Of a stretch of DNA of 64,000 nt, positions 27,401 to 38,167 are shown piece after piece (position 1 is the stretch's first letter; each line of letters opens with the position of its first letter). Where the stretch lies: the NCBI RefSeq assembly GCF_036346855.1, contig NZ_CP107841.1:558001-622000 (forward strand), written 5' to 3'. The translations under genes and the position numbers were made by a program. Origin of the DNA: Streptomyces europaeiscabiei (GTDB lineage: Bacteria > Actinomycetota > Actinomycetes > Streptomycetales > Streptomycetaceae). Under the pieces are notes generated by a model, which did no database searches, was not told the DNA's origin, and worked only from the letters and a program-made list of their open reading frames with translations.

Positions 27401-30400
27401 CGTCGGCTACGTCGTCCCCGCCGAACCCGACGCCGAGGCACGCGAGTCGGCCGAGCGGGAGCAGATCGGCGAGTGGCAGGAGATCTACTCCGCCGAGTAC
27501 ACCGAGATCGGCACCGCCCTCTTCACCGAGGACTTCGCCGGCTGGGACAGCTCCTACGACGGCACCCCCATCCCCGTGGAGCACATGCGCGAGTGGCGTG
27601 AGGCCACCGTGGAGCGCATCCGCGAGCTGAGGCCCCGCCGCATCCTGGAGATCGGTGTCGGCTCGGGCCTGCTGCTGTCGAAGCTCGCCCCGGACGCCGA
27701 GGCGTACTGGGCGACCGACTTCGCCGCGCCCGTGATCCGCAAGCTCACCGAGGGCGTCAGGAGCGACCCCGAGCTGGCCGGCAAGGTCGAACTGCGCTGC
27801 CAGGCCGCCGAGGTGACCGACGGCCTGCCCACCGGCTACTTCGACACGGTCGTCATCAACTCCGTCATCCAGTACTTCCCGAGCCTGGACCACCTCCACC
27901 AGGTGATCCGCGGCGCGCTCGGCCTGCTCGCGCCCGGCGGCGCCCTGTTCCTCGGTGACGTCCGTGACCTGCGCCAGGCCCGGGTGTTCCAGGCCGGCAT
28001 CCAGGCCGCCCGCGCCGACGCGGACACCGGGCCCGACAGCCTGCGCCGGGCCGTGGAGCGCGGCCTCGCCCTGGAGAAGGAACTCCTGGTCGACCCGGAC
28101 TGGTTCACCACCCTCGGCGTCGGCGTCGACCTGCGCACCAAGGCGGGACGCCACCACAACGAGCTGACCCGCTACCGGTACGACGTGGTGCTGTACGAGG
28201 GGGCTCCGGCGCTCTCCCTGGACGGTGTCCCGGCCGTCGACTGGACCGGACGGGCAGCGCTCCTCGCCCGTCTCGACGGTACCGGGCCGCTCCGGGTGCG
28301 GGGTGTCCCGGACGCCCGTACGGTCGGCGACCTCGCCGGTCTGCGCGCCCTGGACACCGGCCGGCCGACGGCCGTCGCCGCCACGGGCGTGGAACCGGAG
28401 GACCTGCGGGAGACGGCCGAGGCACACGGCTACCGGCTCCTCACCACCTGGTCCGGCGGACCCGGGCTCTACGACGCCGTGTTCGTCCCCGGCGCCGAGG
28501 CCGAGCGCACGGCCGGCCTGTACCGGCCGCGCGCCGACCGCGACGAAGACGCCCCGTACGCGAACACCCCGGCCGCCGGACGCGGCCACACCTCGCTCAT
28601 CAGACGGCTCCGCGACGACCTCGGACAGCGGCTGCCCGGCTACATGGTGCCCGCCGCCTTCGTCGTCCTGCCCGGACTGCCGATGAACGACAACGGCAAG
28701 CTCGACGTCCGCGCCCTGCCGGACGCCGAGCCCGCGGTCGCCCTGTCGGCCGGGCGCGGCCCGCGCACCCCCGTCGAGGAGGTGCTGTGCCGCCTCTTCG
28801 CCGAGGTGCTCGGCCTGCCCCGCACGGGCGCGGAGGACAACTTCTTCGACCTGGGCGGCCACTCGCTCCTCGCGACGCGGCTGATCAGCCGCGCCCGCAC
28901 CGAACTGGGCGCCGAGCTGGCGATCCGCGACCTGTTCGAGGCGCCCACCCCCGAGGCACTGGCGCTGCGGGCGGCCACCGGGCAGCCGGCCCGCCCGGTC
29001 CTCGAGCCCGCCGTCGAACGGCCCGCCCGTATCCCGCTGTCGGCCGCCCAGCGCCGGCTGTGGCTCGTGGAGCGGATCACCGGTGACGGTGTCGCGTACA
29101 ACTTCCCGCTCGTGTTCCGCCTTCGCGGCGCCCTGGACGTCAACGCCCTGCGTGCCGCCCTCCGTGATGTGACGGACCGTCATGAAGCGCTGCGGACTCG
29201 ATTCTTGGAGGCGGACGGGGAGCCGTACCAGTGGATCGCGGCGCCGGGTGAGGCCGAGCCGGAGTTCCGCCTCGCCGAGGGCGCCGAGACCGGACTCGCG
29301 GAGTGGATCGAGGGGGCACAGCGCCGCCCGTTCGACCTGAGCACCGAACTCCCGGTCCGCGCCGAGGTGCTGCGGTCGGCCGCCGACGACCATGTGGTGG
29401 CCGTCGTGCTGCACCACATCACCACCGACGAGTGGTCCGACCGTCCCTTCCTCGCCGACCTGCACCGGGCGTACACGGCCCGCGCCGACGGACGGGCGCC
29501 CGAGTGGGCTCCGCTGCCGGTGCAGTACGCCGACTACACCCTCTGGCAGGAGCGCCTGCTCGGCGAGGTGGAGGACAGGCAACTCGCCTACTGGACGGGG
29601 ACTCTGACCGGGCTCCCGGAGGAGATCCCGCTGCCCCTGGACCGGCCGGGGGCGGCCCGCGCCACCGGACGCGGGGCCGTCGTCCGCGCCACGCTCCCCG
29701 GCTCCACCGGGGACGCGCTGCGCGACCTCGCCGGCACCCACCAGGTCAGCATGTTCATGCTGTTCCAGGCCGCCACCGCCGCGCTGCTGCACCGGCTGGG
29801 CGCCGGGGACGACATCCCGCTCGGCGCGCCCATCGCGGGCCGCACCGACAGCGCGGTGGACGACCTGGTCGGCTTCTTCGTCAACACGCTCGTCCTGCGC
29901 ACCGATCTGTCCGGCACTCCGTCCTTCGAGGATCTCCTCGGCCGGGTGCGGGAGGCGGCCCTCGCCGCGTTCGAGCACCAGGACGTGCCGTTCGACCGGG
30001 TCGTCGAGGCCGTCAACCCGGTCCGGACCGCCGACCGCAACCCGCTCTTCCAGGTGATGCTCGGCTACCACCACCGGCCCGACGGCGACCCGGAGCTGTT
30101 CGGGATGCCCACCCAGTGGTTCGACATGGACAACGGCATGGCGAAGTTCGACCTGGACTTCACCTTCGTCGACCACGGCCCCGGCCAGGACATGGCCCTC
30201 CTGCTGGAGTACGCCACCGACCTCACCGACGAGGAGACCGCCGCCGGGCTCGCCGAGCGGCTGCTCGACCTGCTGGAGCGGGTCGTCGCGGAGCCGGCCC
30301 GTCCGCTGCGGTCCCTCGCCGTCCTCACCCAAGAGGAGGAGACGGCGGTCTGGAACGACACCACCCGGCCCGTGGAGACCCGGTCCGTCCCGGAGATCCT

Positions 30401-33400
30401 CGACGACGTCGTCCGCTCCCGGCCCGACGCGCCCGCTCTCACCACGGGGGCGTCCCGGCTCACCTTCCGGGACCTGGGCGAGCGGGTGGACGCCGTGGCC
30501 CGGCACCTGCTCCGCCGTGGCGCGGGCGCCGAGCGCGTGGTCGGACTCGCCCTGCCCCGGCACCTGATGGTCCCGGCGCTCCTCGGCGTACTGAAGTCCG
30601 GCGCCGCCTATCTGCCGCTCGACCCCGAATACCCGGCCGACCGGCTGGAGTTCATGCTCCGCGACGCGGACCCGCTGTGCGTCCTCACCACGGCGGAGCT
30701 GGCGGCGAAGCTGCCGGAGGGATGCCCGGTCGTCCTGATCGACTCGATCGACGAGTCGGACCCCGTGGGCGACAAGGCACCGGCCGCCGCGCCTCCCGCG
30801 CCCACCGGCACCGCGTACGTCATCTTCACCTCAGGTTCCACCGGCACCCCCAAGGGAGTCGTGGGCACCCATCGCGGTCTGAGCAACTTCTTCGCGGCCC
30901 ACCGCGACGACTTGATCGAACCCGCGGAACGGTCCCTCGACCGCGACCGGCTGCGGGCCGTGCACGCGGCCTCGTTCAGCTTCGACGGCTCCTGGGAGCC
31001 GTTGATCTGGCTGCTCGCCGGGCACGAACTGCACGTCACCGACGAGGCCGTGATGGCCGACCCGGCCGCGCTGCTCGCGTACCTGGGCCGGGAGGACATC
31101 GACTTCCTCGACGTCACCCCGACCTACCTCCGCGAGCTGATCCACCACGGCTTCCTGGAGCCCGGCGCCCACCTCCCCGGTGTGATCGCCGTGGGCGGCG
31201 AGGCGACCCCGGCCCCGCTGTGGGAGCGGCTGTGCGCCCTGCCCGGCACCCAGGTCCACGACCTGTACGGGCCCACCGAGAGCGCGGTCGACGCCTACGG
31301 CTGGCACAGCGACAGCGCAGGCCGCTGGGCCGCGCCGCTGGACAACATCCGCGCCCACGTCCTGGACGAGCTGTTGCGGCCCGTCCCCGTGGGCGTCACC
31401 GGTGAGCTGTACCTCGCGGGCGAGGGCCTGGCGCGGGGTTACCTCAACCGTCCGGGGCTGACCGCCGAGCGGTTCACGGCCGACCCCTTCGGCGCGCCCG
31501 GCACCCGCATGTACCGCACCGGCGACCTCGTCCGGCGCCGCCGCGACGGCTCCCTGGAGTTCCTCGGACGCGCCGACGGACAGGTCAAGCTGCGCGGCTT
31601 CCGCATCGAACCCGGCGAGATCGAGGCACTGCTCGCCGACCACGCCGACGTGGCCACGGCCGCCGTCGTGGTCCGCGAGGACACGCCCGGGGTGCGCAGG
31701 CTCGTCGCGTACGTCCTGCCGGCCGCCGGCCGCACCCCGGACCCGGCGGAGCTGCGCGGTCACACGGCCGGGACCCTGCCCGCACACATGGTGCCGACCG
31801 CCTTCGTCACCGTGGCGGCCCTGCCGCGCACGGTCGCGGGCAAGCTCGACGAGAAGGCGCTCCCCGCACCCGACCTCGCCGCGCTCACCTCCGGCCGCAG
31901 GCCCCGCACCCCGCGCGAGGATCTGCTGTGCGAGGCGTTCGCCGCCGTCCTCGGCGTGCCCGAAGTGGGCATCGACGACGACTTCTTCGCGCTGGGCGGC
32001 CACTCGCTGCTCGCGATGCGCCTCACCGCGCGCATCCGGGCCGCCCTCGGCACCGAGCTGTCGCTCCGCACGGTCTTCGACGCCCCGACGGTCGCCCGGC
32101 TCGCCCGGCACCTCGCCGACACCGCCGACGCGACGGGCACGACCCGCCCGGCCCTGACGGTCCGGCCGCGCCCGGAGCGGCTGCCGCTGTCCTCCGCCCA
32201 GCAGCGCCTGTGGGTGCTGTACCAGGTGGAGGGCCCCAGCGCGACGTACAACATCCCCTCGGCCTGGCGGCTGACGGGCGCGCTGGACGTCGAGGCACTA
32301 CGGGCCGCCGTGCACGATGTCGTCGTACGGCACGAGACGCTGCGCACGGTCTTCCCCGACGACGAGGGCCGTGCCCATCAGCTGGTGCTGGCGCCCGACG
32401 AGGTCCGCGTCCCCTTCGAGCTGACCGACACCGACGACGACCTGCTGCCGGAACTGCTGGCGGAGGCCGGCGCGTACGGCTTCGAGCTGGACCGTGAACT
32501 CCCGTTGCGCGTGCAGGTGTTCCGCACCGGCGAGGAGGAGTGGACCGTCCTGCTGCTCCTGCACCACATCGCCGGGGACGAGTGGTCGGAGGGCCCGCTC
32601 CATCGGGATCTCGCGCTCGCCTACGCCGCCCGTACGGCCGGGCACGCCCCCGAGTGGGAGCCGCTGCCCGTCCAGTACGCCGACTACACGCTGTGGCAGC
32701 GCGACGTCCTCGGCGACGAGAAGGACGAGGACAGCCTCGCGGCCCGCCAGCTCGCGTACTGGAAGCAGGCACTGGCCGGGCTGCCCGAGGAACTGGCGCT
32801 GCCCGTGGACCGGGCCCGGCCGCTGGAGGCGACCTACCGGGGCGGCTCCGCCGACCTGTCCCTCGACGCCGGACTCGCCGCCGCGCTGCACGGGCTGGCC
32901 CGCGACAACGGGGTCAGTGTGTTCATGGTGCTCCAGGCGGCCGTGGCGACCCTTCTGTCCCGGCTCGGCGCGGGGCACGACATCCCGATCGGCAGCCCGA
33001 TCTCCGGACGCACCGACGCCGGTCTGGACGAACTGGTCGGGTTCTTCCTCAACACGCTGGTGCTGCGTACCGACACCTCCGGGGACCCCACGTTCCGGGA
33101 GCTGCTCGGCCGTGTCAGGGAGGCCGACCTGGCCGCGTTCGACCACCAGGACGTGCCCTTCGAGCGGCTGGTGGAGGTGCTGAACCCGGCCCGGTCCCTC
33201 GCCCGTCACCCCCTGTTCCAGGTGATGGTCGTGTACCTGGCGTCGGGCGGCGAGGACACCGGGCTGCTGGGACTGGACGCCCGCCGGGACGACGTGGCGC
33301 AGACGACCGCCAAGTTCGACCTGTCCTTCGACTTCGTCGAACGCGGCGACGGTACCGGTGTGGACGGCGTCCTGGAGTACAGCGCCGATCTGTTCGACCA

Positions 33401-36400
33401 CGACACGGCCCAGTCGTTCGCGGACCGGCTGCTGCGTGTCCTGCGTGCCGTGACCGCCGACCCGGACACGGCACTCGGCCGCGTCGACATACTCGGCGCG
33501 GACGAGCGGGCCCGCCTCCTCGACGGCTGGCACAGCGGGCCTGCCGCGGGGGCACCGACCACCACTCCCGCCCTCTTCGAGGAGCAGGTGCGTCGCCACG
33601 GTGACCTCCCCGCCGCCGCGTCCGACGGCGTCGAGCTGACGTTCGCCGAACTCAACGCGGACGCCAACCGGTTGGCCCGGCTGCTCGTCGAGGCCGGTGC
33701 CGGACCCGAGCGGTTCGTCGCCCTCGCGCTGCCCCGCACCGCGCACTTCCTCACGGCCGTCCTCGCGGTCCACAAGGCGGGCGCCGGCTATCTGCCGCTC
33801 GACCCGGACGCCCCGGTGGAGCGCACGGCCGACGTCCTCGCCGATGCCCGGCCGGTCCTGACCCTGACCACCCGCGACCTGGCCGCCACCCTGCCGACCG
33901 GCACCGAACCCCTGGTGCTGGACGACCGGGACACCCAGGAGCGGCTCGCGTCCCAGGACCCCGCCGACCTCACCGACGCCGACCGCGTCGCCCCGCTGAC
34001 GCCCCGGCACCCGGCGTACGTCATCTACACCTCGGGCTCCACCGGCCGCCCCAAGGGCGTCGTGATCACCCACGCGACCCTCGGCAACCTCTTCCACAGC
34101 CACCGCGAGACGCTCTACGCCCCCGCGATCGACGCGGCCGGGCGGCGCCATCTGCGGGTGGGCCACGCCTGGTCGTTCTTCTTCGACGCGTCCTGGCAGC
34201 CGCAGTTGTGGCTGCTGGACGGGCACTGCGTCCATGTGCTGTCGGAAGAGGTCCGGCGTGACCCCGAACTGGTCACCGAGGCCGTGCTCCGGCACCGCTT
34301 CGACTTCCTGGAGGTCACCCCGTCGTTCTTCACGCAGATGGCCGACAGCGGTCTGCTGCGGGGCGGCGACTGCCCGCTCGCGGTCGTCGGCGTGGGCGGC
34401 GAGGCCGTCCCCGTCGCCCTGTGGAAGCGGCTGTCCGAGCTGCCCGGCACCGAGGCGTTCAACCTGTACGGGCCGACCGAGTCGACCGTGGACGCCCTCG
34501 TGGGACGCGTCCGCGACAGCGAACGGCCTCTCGTGGGACGGCCGGTGGCCGGCACCCGGGCGTACGTCCTCGACGACCGCCTCCAGCCGCTGCCGCCCGG
34601 CGTCCCCGGTGAGCTGTACCTCGCGGGCGGCGGTCTCGCCCGCGGCTACCTCGGCAGCCCCGGTCTGACGGCCGAGCGGTTCGTGGCCGACCCGTTCGGA
34701 CCGGCCGGATCAAGGCTGTACCGCACGGGCGACCTGGCCCGCTGGACCGCCGACGGACGGATCGACTACCTCGGCCGCGCCGACGACCAGGTCAAGATCC
34801 GCGGCTTCCGCATCGAGCCCGCCGAGATCGAGGCGGCGCTCACCACCCACCCCGAGGTCGGCCAGGCCCAGGTGACCGTCCACCAGGACGGCCCGCGCAA
34901 GCTGCTCGTGGCCTACGTGGTGCCGGTCCCGGACACCGCGCCCGACCCGGCGCTGCTGCGCGCCCATGTCGCCGGCCGGCTCCCGGACCACATGGTCCCG
35001 GCGGCCGTCGTCGCCCTGGAGCGGTTCCCGCAGCTGGCCAACGGCAAGCTGGACCGGTCCGCCCTGCCCGCGCCCGACTTCTCCGCACTGTCCTCCGGGC
35101 GGGCACCCGCGACGCCCGTGGAGGAGCTGCTCTGCACGGTCTTCGCGGAGGTGCTGGGGCTCGAACGGGTCGGTGTGGACGACGACTTCTTCGCCCTCGG
35201 CGGTGACAGCATCGTCGCCATGCAGCTCGTGGGCCGGGCCCGCGCGGCGGGCCTGCGGATCAGCCCGAGGCTGGTGTTCCGGCACCGCACGGTGGCCGCG
35301 CTGGGTACGGTCGCCGAGGCGGCCGACACCGCCGTGCCACGCCCGGTGGACGACGGCACCGGCACCGTGCCGCTCACCCCGGTCATGCACTGGCTGCGTG
35401 AACTGGGCGGCCCCTTCGCCACCTACCACCAGGCGGCCCTGGTCCGCACCCCGGCGGCCCTGGACCTGCCCGGTCTGACCACCGTGCTCCAGGCGCTCGC
35501 CGACCGGCACGACCTGCTCCGCGCCACCCTGGTCAGGCCCTCCCACGAGGACACCGGGGACTGGTCGCTGCACGTGCCGCCCGTCGGCACGGTCGACGCG
35601 GCCGACTGGATCGAGCGGGTCGACGTGTCGGGCCTGGACGCGACCGCGCTGGGCGAGACCGTACGCGAACACACCACCGCGGCACGGGCGCTGCTCGACC
35701 CGGACGCGGGCGTCGTGCTCCGGGCGGTGTGGTTCGACGCGGGCGACGCTCCGGGCCGGCTGCTGCTGATGGGCCACCATCTCGTCGTGGACGGTGTGTC
35801 CTGGCGGGTGCTGCTGCCGGACCTCGAAGCGGCCTGGCGGGACGTCCGTGCCGGACGGCCGGTCGGGCTGATGCCCGTCGAGACCTCCTTCGCCCGCTGG
35901 TCCAGGCTGCTCACCGAGCTGGCCCAAACGCCGGAGCGGGAGGCGGAACTCCCCGTGTGGGAGGCGATTCTCGACGGCGGCGCGGAATCCCTGCCGCTCA
36001 CCCGGGAACGGGACCCGGACCGCGACACCACCGCCACCCAGCGCGAGGTCGTGCTGCGGCTGCCCGCCGAGCACACCGGACCGCTGCTGTCGGCCGTGCC
36101 GGCCGCGTTCGGCGCCGCCGTCAACGACGTGCTGCTGGCCGGACTCGGCCTGGCCTTCGCCGACTGGCGGCGGCGGAACGGCGGTTCGGACACCTCGGTC
36201 CTCGTCGACCTCGAGGGCCACGGCCGCGAGGAGGAGCTGGGCGGCGACGGGATCGATCTCTCCCGTACGGTCGGCTGGTTCACGAGTGTCTTCCCCGTCC
36301 GGCTCGATCCGGGACCGGTCGACACGGACGAGGCCTTCGCGGGTGGTCACGCGGCGGAGGAAGCCGTACGACGGGTGCGCGAACATCTGGGCGCGCTGCC

Positions 36401-36767
36401 CGCGAACGGTGTCGGGTACGGGTTGCTGCGGCACCTCAACCCCCGTACCCGCGAGGTGCTGGCGGCCCACGAGCCGCCGCGCGTCGAGTTCAACTACCTG
36501 GGCCGGTTCGGTATCCCGGAGGAGACGGACTGGTCGTACGCGCCCGAGGAGGACGCGGCGGACATCGGGTCGGAGGACTCGATGCGGGAGGGTCACGCGC
36601 TGGAGATCAACGTGGTGACCGAGGACCGGGCGGACGGGCCGGTGCTGGCCGCGCACTGGTCTTATCTGGAAGGACTGCTGCCGCGCGACACGGTCCAGGA
36701 TCTCGCCGAGACCTGGTTCCGGGCCCTGCAGGGGCTCGTCGCGTGGGCGGAGCGGAACCCGAAGTGA
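17808..36767 (+). CDS. Five-module siderophore NRPS with two N-methyltransferases and terminal epimerisation-type domain
   Basis: One polypeptide of about 6319 residues assembling a pentapeptide hydroxamate siderophore in the cytoplasm. Order: C remnant - A - MT - T / C-A-T / C-A-MT-T / C-A-T / C-A-T-E. Carrier serines are at about 1167, 2230, 3686, 4733 and 5801. Pocket residues read as Ser in module 2 (DVWHLSLVD) and N5-hydroxyornithine in module 3 (DMENLGLIN, the code of coelichelin module 3). There is no thioesterase; the enzyme ends in an epimerisation-like domain. The third C domain has HLILWDG in place of HHxxxDG. GTG 17808 is preferred because GGAAGG lies nine bases upstream; GTG 17790 has no site. 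An MbtH partner gene follows. The class resembles scabichelin/turgichelin (five residues, N-methylation), more than three-module coelichelin. Confidence 0.95.
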   Translation: MCGTEEVLAYWRRLLTSLPLEISLPADRPHPPQPLLERDTRALADVPDAPDAVRLAAFVALLHRYTGATDLTVGHDGLPLRVSVEHEPTFAELVRRVTQAHEEAETNRVPVGLLVEELRPRPTRGGGLFFNTAFATAARPAGELPAPVDVLLEVGDGSARASYHPGIFDGTTIERFLGHYRTLLADALARPGTPVARLDLMSPEEYRQVVLDWNDTAHTVPADTWPAMFAEQVRQRPDSVALIFEDEELTYAELDERANRLAHALIARGAGPERIIALALPRSAELIVAEVAVLKSGAAYLPIDHDYPADRIAYMLGDARPVCMVTTGETARDLPDPVEGMTLLELDSPATAAELAGRPAHDPAEADRGAPLTVLNAAYVIYTSGSTGRPKGVALSHGGVAKLVATQSERFGIGPHSRVLQFASPSFDVAFWDLCLGLLSGGRLVVVPAELRVPGAPLADYANAHGITFMILPPALLAAMPDDVHLPPTATLLAGTERVSPELVGRYARGRMMFNAYGPTEATTNSTLGLCDPDIPAGAIVPIGVPDPGTRAYVLDAFLRPVPAGVTGELYLGGAGLARGYLGRPDLTAERFVADPFGEPGERLYRTGDLVRWRADGRLEFLGRADAQVKIRGFRIEPGEIESVLRGHPAVDQVTVVVREDRPGDRRLAAYVVPALDAPRDADPDARVEEWKELHELLYGAAGSEDSTDSADTHDGSGLRENYAGWNSMYDGTPIPVEEMREWRAATVERIRELGTNRRVLEIGVGSGLILSRIAPDCEAYWGTDLSAAAVAALRAQVDSDPDLAAKVELRARPAHDTDGLPAGYFDTVVINSVAQYFPGGEYLVDVLRQVSGLLAPGGRIFVGDVRNLRLLRTLRAAVETRRATGDAGDAEDKSTLRTAVEQSVRWEGELLLDPDFFAGLDGFDAEIRIKRATHHNELSRYRYDVVLRPGAPAAPRELPEADWAAVGGLGGLTELLAGRPDGLRVTGVPNARLADDLADLRRLDGSSREASSGADPEDVHALAAEHGYRAALTWNGNADDGAFDAVLVLDGPFGPLYRTADAHPRANRPAPFRDVGALMRTLRGHAAEWLPDYMVPSAFVPLHALPVTPSGKIDARALPAPDYASMSSGRAPRTTREKLLCALYAEVLGLDTVTAEDDFLALGGDSISAIQLLIRARESGLRLTTREVFRHRTVEALAKAAVERVAEHTADVPLVEVDEAELAEIQGTRPLPVEELLPLTPLQQGFFFHSLTGGADGDTYVVQQVLDLTGPVDGSVLRRAAQGLLDRHAPLRAAFRQRPDGTPVQIVTRDAELPWREVDLSSQDGEVRESLGDAVAADERARGFDLAAPPLLRCALVRLGEERSRLILTFHHIVADGWSLPVLHRELMAYYGTDAPSLPEVAPYRGFLRRLAEQDRDAARDAWLDALAGLDEPTRLVGTPADAAPVRPDHVRVELSERTTARLAERAREHGVTLGTVVQGAWGLLLGRLTGRDDVVFGTTVSGRDGEVEGIASMVGLFINTLPTRFRWTPRESLGALLVRLQEEQARLLDHQHLGLAEIQRLTGHAGSGELFDTLVVFENYPAETDLRDASGTVRITGDCFHDAVHYPLALVVKPGRRLDLRLKHHAERLDGDTVRALGDRLARVLEAIAETPDRTAGAVELLSPDEALRARPAGEERLVPATTLAEGFAAQVARTPDATAVVFEGKRLSYAELDACAEALAVRLRGRGAGPGTFVAVAVPRSAELMVALLGVLKSGAAYLPVDLDYPADRVTHMLADSGATTVVTLSSTADRLPQPQPSERNVPATPSVLLLDAPDDEPAASPVTLVAARPDDAAYLIYTSGSTGLPKGVVVTHRAVVNRLAWTQGEYGLGADDRVLQKTPSSFDVSVWEFFWPLLEGATVVLARPDGHRDPAYLAGLVREQAVTTMHFVPSMLEAFLQHDEVTGDPTWSASLRRVLSSGEALPVAAASRWHALTGVPLHNLYGPTEAAVDVTYHPYASDKDRGASVPIGRPVWNTGLRVLDACLRSVPDGVPGELYLTGVQLARGYHARPALTAERFTADPYGPPGSRMYRTGDLVRRRADGVIEYLGRTDRQVKLRGNRIELGEIEAALVRLPEVAQAAVTVRDDALVAYVVPSGDADVTGLRETLTDSLPSPIVPSAWVALDALPLTPSGKLDRAALPAPQVVRGTVTRAPGTPREQLLVEIFAAVLKLAEVGVDDDFFLLGGDSISSIAVSSRARRAGLAIGPRDVFEHRTPAALAATAAIEETATGDAPVASAFALTEEERERVERLAPGRIEDVWPLAPLQEGLFFHSNFDDSSLDVYTVHESFDFAERVDAERLSAAMRTLLARNPSLRAGFTSEGLRQPVQFIVRDAEIPLTEVDLAGLPAAEQDRRMRELLDDSRSRRFDLTHPLLFRMLLVRLGEERGDRLIIGRHLILWDGWSAWLFLDQLFALYESGGDPAGLARPGSYRDYLTWLERQDDTEATRAWRAALSGFEEPTLLVPAASDRGQEPVIPEQLDAVLDAAVAERLRDIARSHGLTLNTVLNAAWGLVLAGATGRSDIAFGTTVAGRPSEVPDVENVIGMFLNTVPARIAFDPREPVLALLRRIQGERLEVMPFEHLGLGVLQAESGHRRLFDTLFVLRNADTDERLAELRERHGATAVANVDATHYPANLVVTPGEKVRATLAYRPDVLDGAYAQRLLDRFVLLVGRLVADPHAPVGSLDSLLPAEAAALAREEAERRQPVPHETVADMLAAQAARTPDATALVFGAQTLTYAELDARCDRMARLLIGRGAGPEKVIALGLPRSIDMVVALFAVLRTGSAYLPLELDHPADRLSLMLADARPLLLLSTERVSDTLTGDTPRVLLDDPAVAAELAALPADPVSVTFSLDHPAYVIYTSGSTGRPKGVVTPYVGLTNMQLNHQKEIFAPAIASAGGRRLRIAHTVSFAFDMSWEELLWLVEGHEVHVCDEELRRDATALVAYCEEHRVDVVNVTPTYAHLLLEEGLLEGHRPPLVLLGGEAVTETVWNTLRDTEGTYGYNLYGPTEYTINTLGGGTEDSATPTVGKPIRATRARILDTWLRPVPDGVAGELFIAGVGLARGYLDRPGLTAERFVADPYGQPGERMYRTGDLVRRRQDGNLDFLGRTDDQVKIRGYRVELGEIETALVQHPEVSRAAVVARDDTNAPGTKRLVGYVVPAEPDAEARESAEREQIGEWQEIYSAEYTEIGTALFTEDFAGWDSSYDGTPIPVEHMREWREATVERIRELRPRRILEIGVGSGLLLSKLAPDAEAYWATDFAAPVIRKLTEGVRSDPELAGKVELRCQAAEVTDGLPTGYFDTVVINSVIQYFPSLDHLHQVIRGALGLLAPGGALFLGDVRDLRQARVFQAGIQAARADADTGPDSLRRAVERGLALEKELLVDPDWFTTLGVGVDLRTKAGRHHNELTRYRYDVVLYEGAPALSLDGVPAVDWTGRAALLARLDGTGPLRVRGVPDARTVGDLAGLRALDTGRPTAVAATGVEPEDLRETAEAHGYRLLTTWSGGPGLYDAVFVPGAEAERTAGLYRPRADRDEDAPYANTPAAGRGHTSLIRRLRDDLGQRLPGYMVPAAFVVLPGLPMNDNGKLDVRALPDAEPAVALSAGRGPRTPVEEVLCRLFAEVLGLPRTGAEDNFFDLGGHSLLATRLISRARTELGAELAIRDLFEAPTPEALALRAATGQPARPVLEPAVERPARIPLSAAQRRLWLVERITGDGVAYNFPLVFRLRGALDVNALRAALRDVTDRHEALRTRFLEADGEPYQWIAAPGEAEPEFRLAEGAETGLAEWIEGAQRRPFDLSTELPVRAEVLRSAADDHVVAVVLHHITTDEWSDRPFLADLHRAYTARADGRAPEWAPLPVQYADYTLWQERLLGEVEDRQLAYWTGTLTGLPEEIPLPLDRPGAARATGRGAVVRATLPGSTGDALRDLAGTHQVSMFMLFQAATAALLHRLGAGDDIPLGAPIAGRTDSAVDDLVGFFVNTLVLRTDLSGTPSFEDLLGRVREAALAAFEHQDVPFDRVVEAVNPVRTADRNPLFQVMLGYHHRPDGDPELFGMPTQWFDMDNGMAKFDLDFTFVDHGPGQDMALLLEYATDLTDEETAAGLAERLLDLLERVVAEPARPLRSLAVLTQEEETAVWNDTTRPVETRSVPEILDDVVRSRPDAPALTTGASRLTFRDLGERVDAVARHLLRRGAGAERVVGLALPRHLMVPALLGVLKSGAAYLPLDPEYPADRLEFMLRDADPLCVLTTAELAAKLPEGCPVVLIDSIDESDPVGDKAPAAAPPAPTGTAYVIFTSGSTGTPKGVVGTHRGLSNFFAAHRDDLIEPAERSLDRDRLRAVHAASFSFDGSWEPLIWLLAGHELHVTDEAVMADPAALLAYLGREDIDFLDVTPTYLRELIHHGFLEPGAHLPGVIAVGGEATPAPLWERLCALPGTQVHDLYGPTESAVDAYGWHSDSAGRWAAPLDNIRAHVLDELLRPVPVGVTGELYLAGEGLARGYLNRPGLTAERFTADPFGAPGTRMYRTGDLVRRRRDGSLEFLGRADGQVKLRGFRIEPGEIEALLADHADVATAAVVVREDTPGVRRLVAYVLPAAGRTPDPAELRGHTAGTLPAHMVPTAFVTVAALPRTVAGKLDEKALPAPDLAALTSGRRPRTPREDLLCEAFAAVLGVPEVGIDDDFFALGGHSLLAMRLTARIRAALGTELSLRTVFDAPTVARLARHLADTADATGTTRPALTVRPRPERLPLSSAQQRLWVLYQVEGPSATYNIPSAWRLTGALDVEALRAAVHDVVVRHETLRTVFPDDEGRAHQLVLAPDEVRVPFELTDTDDDLLPELLAEAGAYGFELDRELPLRVQVFRTGEEEWTVLLLLHHIAGDEWSEGPLHRDLALAYAARTAGHAPEWEPLPVQYADYTLWQRDVLGDEKDEDSLAARQLAYWKQALAGLPEELALPVDRARPLEATYRGGSADLSLDAGLAAALHGLARDNGVSVFMVLQAAVATLLSRLGAGHDIPIGSPISGRTDAGLDELVGFFLNTLVLRTDTSGDPTFRELLGRVREADLAAFDHQDVPFERLVEVLNPARSLARHPLFQVMVVYLASGGEDTGLLGLDARRDDVAQTTAKFDLSFDFVERGDGTGVDGVLEYSADLFDHDTAQSFADRLLRVLRAVTADPDTALGRVDILGADERARLLDGWHSGPAAGAPTTTPALFEEQVRRHGDLPAAASDGVELTFAELNADANRLARLLVEAGAGPERFVALALPRTAHFLTAVLAVHKAGAGYLPLDPDAPVERTADVLADARPVLTLTTRDLAATLPTGTEPLVLDDRDTQERLASQDPADLTDADRVAPLTPRHPAYVIYTSGSTGRPKGVVITHATLGNLFHSHRETLYAPAIDAAGRRHLRVGHAWSFFFDASWQPQLWLLDGHCVHVLSEEVRRDPELVTEAVLRHRFDFLEVTPSFFTQMADSGLLRGGDCPLAVVGVGGEAVPVALWKRLSELPGTEAFNLYGPTESTVDALVGRVRDSERPLVGRPVAGTRAYVLDDRLQPLPPGVPGELYLAGGGLARGYLGSPGLTAERFVADPFGPAGSRLYRTGDLARWTADGRIDYLGRADDQVKIRGFRIEPAEIEAALTTHPEVGQAQVTVHQDGPRKLLVAYVVPVPDTAPDPALLRAHVAGRLPDHMVPAAVVALERFPQLANGKLDRSALPAPDFSALSSGRAPATPVEELLCTVFAEVLGLERVGVDDDFFALGGDSIVAMQLVGRARAAGLRISPRLVFRHRTVAALGTVAEAADTAVPRPVDDGTGTVPLTPVMHWLRELGGPFATYHQAALVRTPAALDLPGLTTVLQALADRHDLLRATLVRPSHEDTGDWSLHVPPVGTVDAADWIERVDVSGLDATALGETVREHTTAARALLDPDAGVVLRAVWFDAGDAPGRLLLMGHHLVVDGVSWRVLLPDLEAAWRDVRAGRPVGLMPVETSFARWSRLLTELAQTPEREAELPVWEAILDGGAESLPLTRERDPDRDTTATQREVVLRLPAEHTGPLLSAVPAAFGAAVNDVLLAGLGLAFADWRRRNGGSDTSVLVDLEGHGREEELGGDGIDLSRTVGWFTSVFPVRLDPGPVDTDEAFAGGHAAEEAVRRVREHLGALPANGVGYGLLRHLNPRTREVLAAHEPPRVEFNYLGRFGIPEETDWSYAPEEDAADIGSEDSMREGHALEINVVTEDRADGPVLAAHWSYLEGLLPRDTVQDLAETWFRALQGLVAWAERNPK
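21500..24630 (+). other. NRPS module 2: C-A-T, serine
   Basis: C2 has an intact HHIVADG (His 1372-1373, Asp 1377). The A2 pocket read against GrsA gives D-V-W-H-L-S-L-V-D, the classical serine code. Carrier LGGDSIS, Ser 2230. No epimerase in the module. Confidence 0.9.
24700..29010 (+). other. NRPS module 3: atypical C, A (hydroxyornithine), N-methyltransferase, carrier
   Basis: C3 reads HLILWDG at about 2438-2444: the second, catalytic His is Leu. The A3 pocket reads D-M-E-N-L-G-L-I-N, identical to the hydroxyornithine pocket I recall for coelichelin module 3. A second methyltransferase ([10 protein letters not shown] near 3280) is inserted after A8, closely similar to that of module 1. Carrier LGGHSLL, Ser 3686. 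Confidence 0.88.
29020..32130 (+). other. NRPS module 4: C-A-T, unassigned substrate
   Basis: C4 is of the LCL-looking type with HHITTDE (His 3869-3870, Asp 3874, Glu in place of the usual Gly). The A4 pocket reads D-G-E-D-A-G-L-V-D and shares the FDxSWE loop with the hydroxyornithine domain A3, so an ornithine-family residue is plausible but unproven. Carrier LGGHSLL, Ser 4733. Confidence 0.82.
32140..35330 (+). other. NRPS module 5: C-A-T, unassigned substrate
   Basis: C5 has HHIAGDE (His 4919-4920, Asp 4924, again Glu for Gly). A5 pocket reads D-A-Q-E-G-G-L-V-D, with the same loop shape as A3/A4 (FDASWQ); partly like glutamine codes but more like the A3/A4 lineage in surrounding sequence. 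Carrier LGGDSIV, Ser 5801, of the GGDS type typical before an epimerase. Confidence 0.82.
35360..36767 (+). other. NRPS C-terminal epimerisation-type domain
   Basis: About 460 residues ending the protein. [11 protein letters not shown] (His 5990-5991, Asp 5995) and [10 protein letters not shown] are the epimerisation-domain signatures. Placed after the last carrier with no thioesterase following, it would set a D configuration on the last residue or hold it for release. Confidence 0.85.
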
Positions 36768-36796
36768 GCAAGACCGAAGTGAGAAAGAGGAATGGA

Positions 36797-37006
36797 ATGA
36801 GCAACCCGTTCGAGGACCCCGAGGGCACCTACCTGGTGCTGGTCAACGACGAGAACCAGCACAGCCTGTGGCCGGACTTCGTGGACGTGCCGGCCGGCTG
36901 GCGGGTGGTCCACGGACCCGACTCTCGGCAGTCCTGCCTCGACCACGTCGAGACCCACTGGAGCGACATGCGGCCGCGGAGTCTGGCCGAGTCGATGGAC
37001 GGCTGA
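36797..37006 (+). CDS. MbtH-family NRPS partner protein
   Basis: A 69-residue MbtH-like protein that binds and activates adenylation domains. It has the family pattern: [12 protein letters not shown], then [10 protein letters not shown], then [16 protein letters not shown] (WTDMRP in most members; here Ser for Thr). The ATG at 36797 follows GAAAGAGG; a GTG overlapping the NRPS stop region is in frame 33 bases upstream but lacks a site. It lies 29 bases past the NRPS stop, same transcript, as cchK accompanies cchH in coelichelin. A strong terminator follows. Confidence 0.95.
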   Translation: MSNPFEDPEGTYLVLVNDENQHSLWPDFVDVPAGWRVVHGPDSRQSCLDHVETHWSDMRPRSLAESMDG

Positions 37007-37050
37007 CAGCCGGGGACGGCTGACAGCCGGGGACACTCGGAGACACGCGA

Positions 37051-37081
37051 GAGGGGGGCCGGTCGGTGACCGGCCCCCCTC
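37051..37081. terminator. Strong hairpin after MbtH gene
   Basis: Perfect 14-bp stem (37051-37064 with 37068-37081) and a 3-base loop, between the ends of the convergent MbtH and binding-protein genes. It likely stops transcription from both sides. Confidence 0.85.
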
Positions 37082-37099
37082 CTCGTACCCCCGACCGCG

Positions 37100-38167
37100 T
37101 CAGGACGCGGGCTGCTCCACCTTGGTGTCGGTCTTGCCGTCGACGGCCGCCGCCAGCTGCGGGGCCAGCCGCTCGACCACGTACGGCAGGCTGAGGACGG
37201 AGACGAAGGACGTGGCGTTGCCGTAGTCGCCGGTCTCGTTCACGAAGACCTCGCGGCCCTCCTTCACGACCCCCAGGTCCTTGTACGAGGCGTCCTTGTG
37301 CAGCTTCGCGGCGTCCTTGACCGGGTCGCCGACGATCCACACGATGGCGTCCTGGTCCAGCAGGTCGGTGCGCTCCTTGCTGATGTTCGCGCCGAACTGG
37401 TCGCCGATCGCCTTGTCCAGGTCCGTCGGCAGCGAGAAGCCGAGGCCGGTCAGCAGACGCGAGCGGGCGTCCTGGCTGCCGAAGACGAACATGCCCTCGT
37501 ACGGGGTGGCCATGACGGCCGTGGAGCCCTTGAACGCCGGGTACTTGTCGGCGGCGGCCTTGATCTTCGCCTCGGTGCCGGCGACCGCCTCGGTGGCCTC
37601 CTCGGACTTGCCGAGCGCCTTGCCGATCGTCTCGGTCTGCTCCTGCCACGGCACGCCGTAGTCGTTGTACGCCTTGGGCTGGGCGACCACGGGCGCGAAC
37701 TTGGACAGCGACTCGTACTGTTCCTTGGTGAGTCCGCCGTACACCGCGAGGATCAGATCGGGCTTGAGCGCGGCGATCTTCTCCACCTGCGGGCCGGTGC
37801 CCGTGTCCTTGAGGACGGTCGGCGCCGCGGCGGAGCCGAGCTTGTCCTCGGCCCAGGGGCCGATGGCGCCCTTGTAGGCGCCGAGCCATTCGGTGGTGCC
37901 GACGGGGACCTTGCCGAGGGCGAGGACCGCGTCCTGGTCGGTGAGACCGACGGTGACGATCCGCTCGGGTTCGGCCTTGATGGTCGTGCTGCCGTACTTG
38001 TGGTCGATGGAGACCGGGAAGGCGGACTCGCCGGAGGAGGTGCTCGCCTTGGCGCCGGTGTCCGACGTGTCGGAGTCCGAATCGCCGCCACCGCACGCGG
38101 TGGCGAGGAGCAGGGTGGCGGAGGCGAGCACGACGGCGAGCCGCGGCGCTCTGCGGGAGCGGAACAT
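37100..38167 (-). CDS. Ferric-siderophore-binding lipoprotein (CchF-like)
   Basis: A 355-residue substrate-binding lipoprotein (FepB/FhuD, Peripla_BP_2 class). Type II signal: MFRSRRAPRL, hydrophobic stretch, lipobox LLATAC with Cys at about 25, then a Ser/Asp-rich linker. Family features: IKAEPERIVTVGLTDQDAVLALG near residue 63, VEKIAALKPDLILAVYGG, and the long helix linking both lobes. It captures the ferric siderophore at the membrane and passes it to the FecCD permeases encoded at 15007-17610. Its ATG overlaps the stop of the exporter gene (TGATG), so it is co-translated with the export genes rather than with the importer, unlike coelichelin where the import genes are contiguous. Confidence 0.93.
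   Translation of the reverse strand: MFRSRRAPRLAVVLASATLLLATACGGGDSDSDTSDTGAKASTSSGESAFPVSIDHKYGSTTIKAEPERIVTVGLTDQDAVLALGKVPVGTTEWLGAYKGAIGPWAEDKLGSAAAPTVLKDTGTGPQVEKIAALKPDLILAVYGGLTKEQYESLSKFAPVVAQPKAYNDYGVPWQEQTETIGKALGKSEEATEAVAGTEAKIKAAADKYPAFKGSTAVMATPYEGMFVFGSQDARSRLLTGLGFSLPTDLDKAIGDQFGANISKERTDLLDQDAIVWIVGDPVKDAAKLHKDASYKDLGVVKEGREVFVNETGDYGNATSFVSVLSLPYVVERLAPQLAAAVDGKTDTKVEQPAS

Noticed and set aside
17874..30563. Very long open frames on the minus strand opposite the NRPS (1604 and 2587 codons)
   Set aside because: Mirror frames of GC-biased codons; products are His/Arg/Gly-rich without domains, and the plus strand is unambiguous NRPS.
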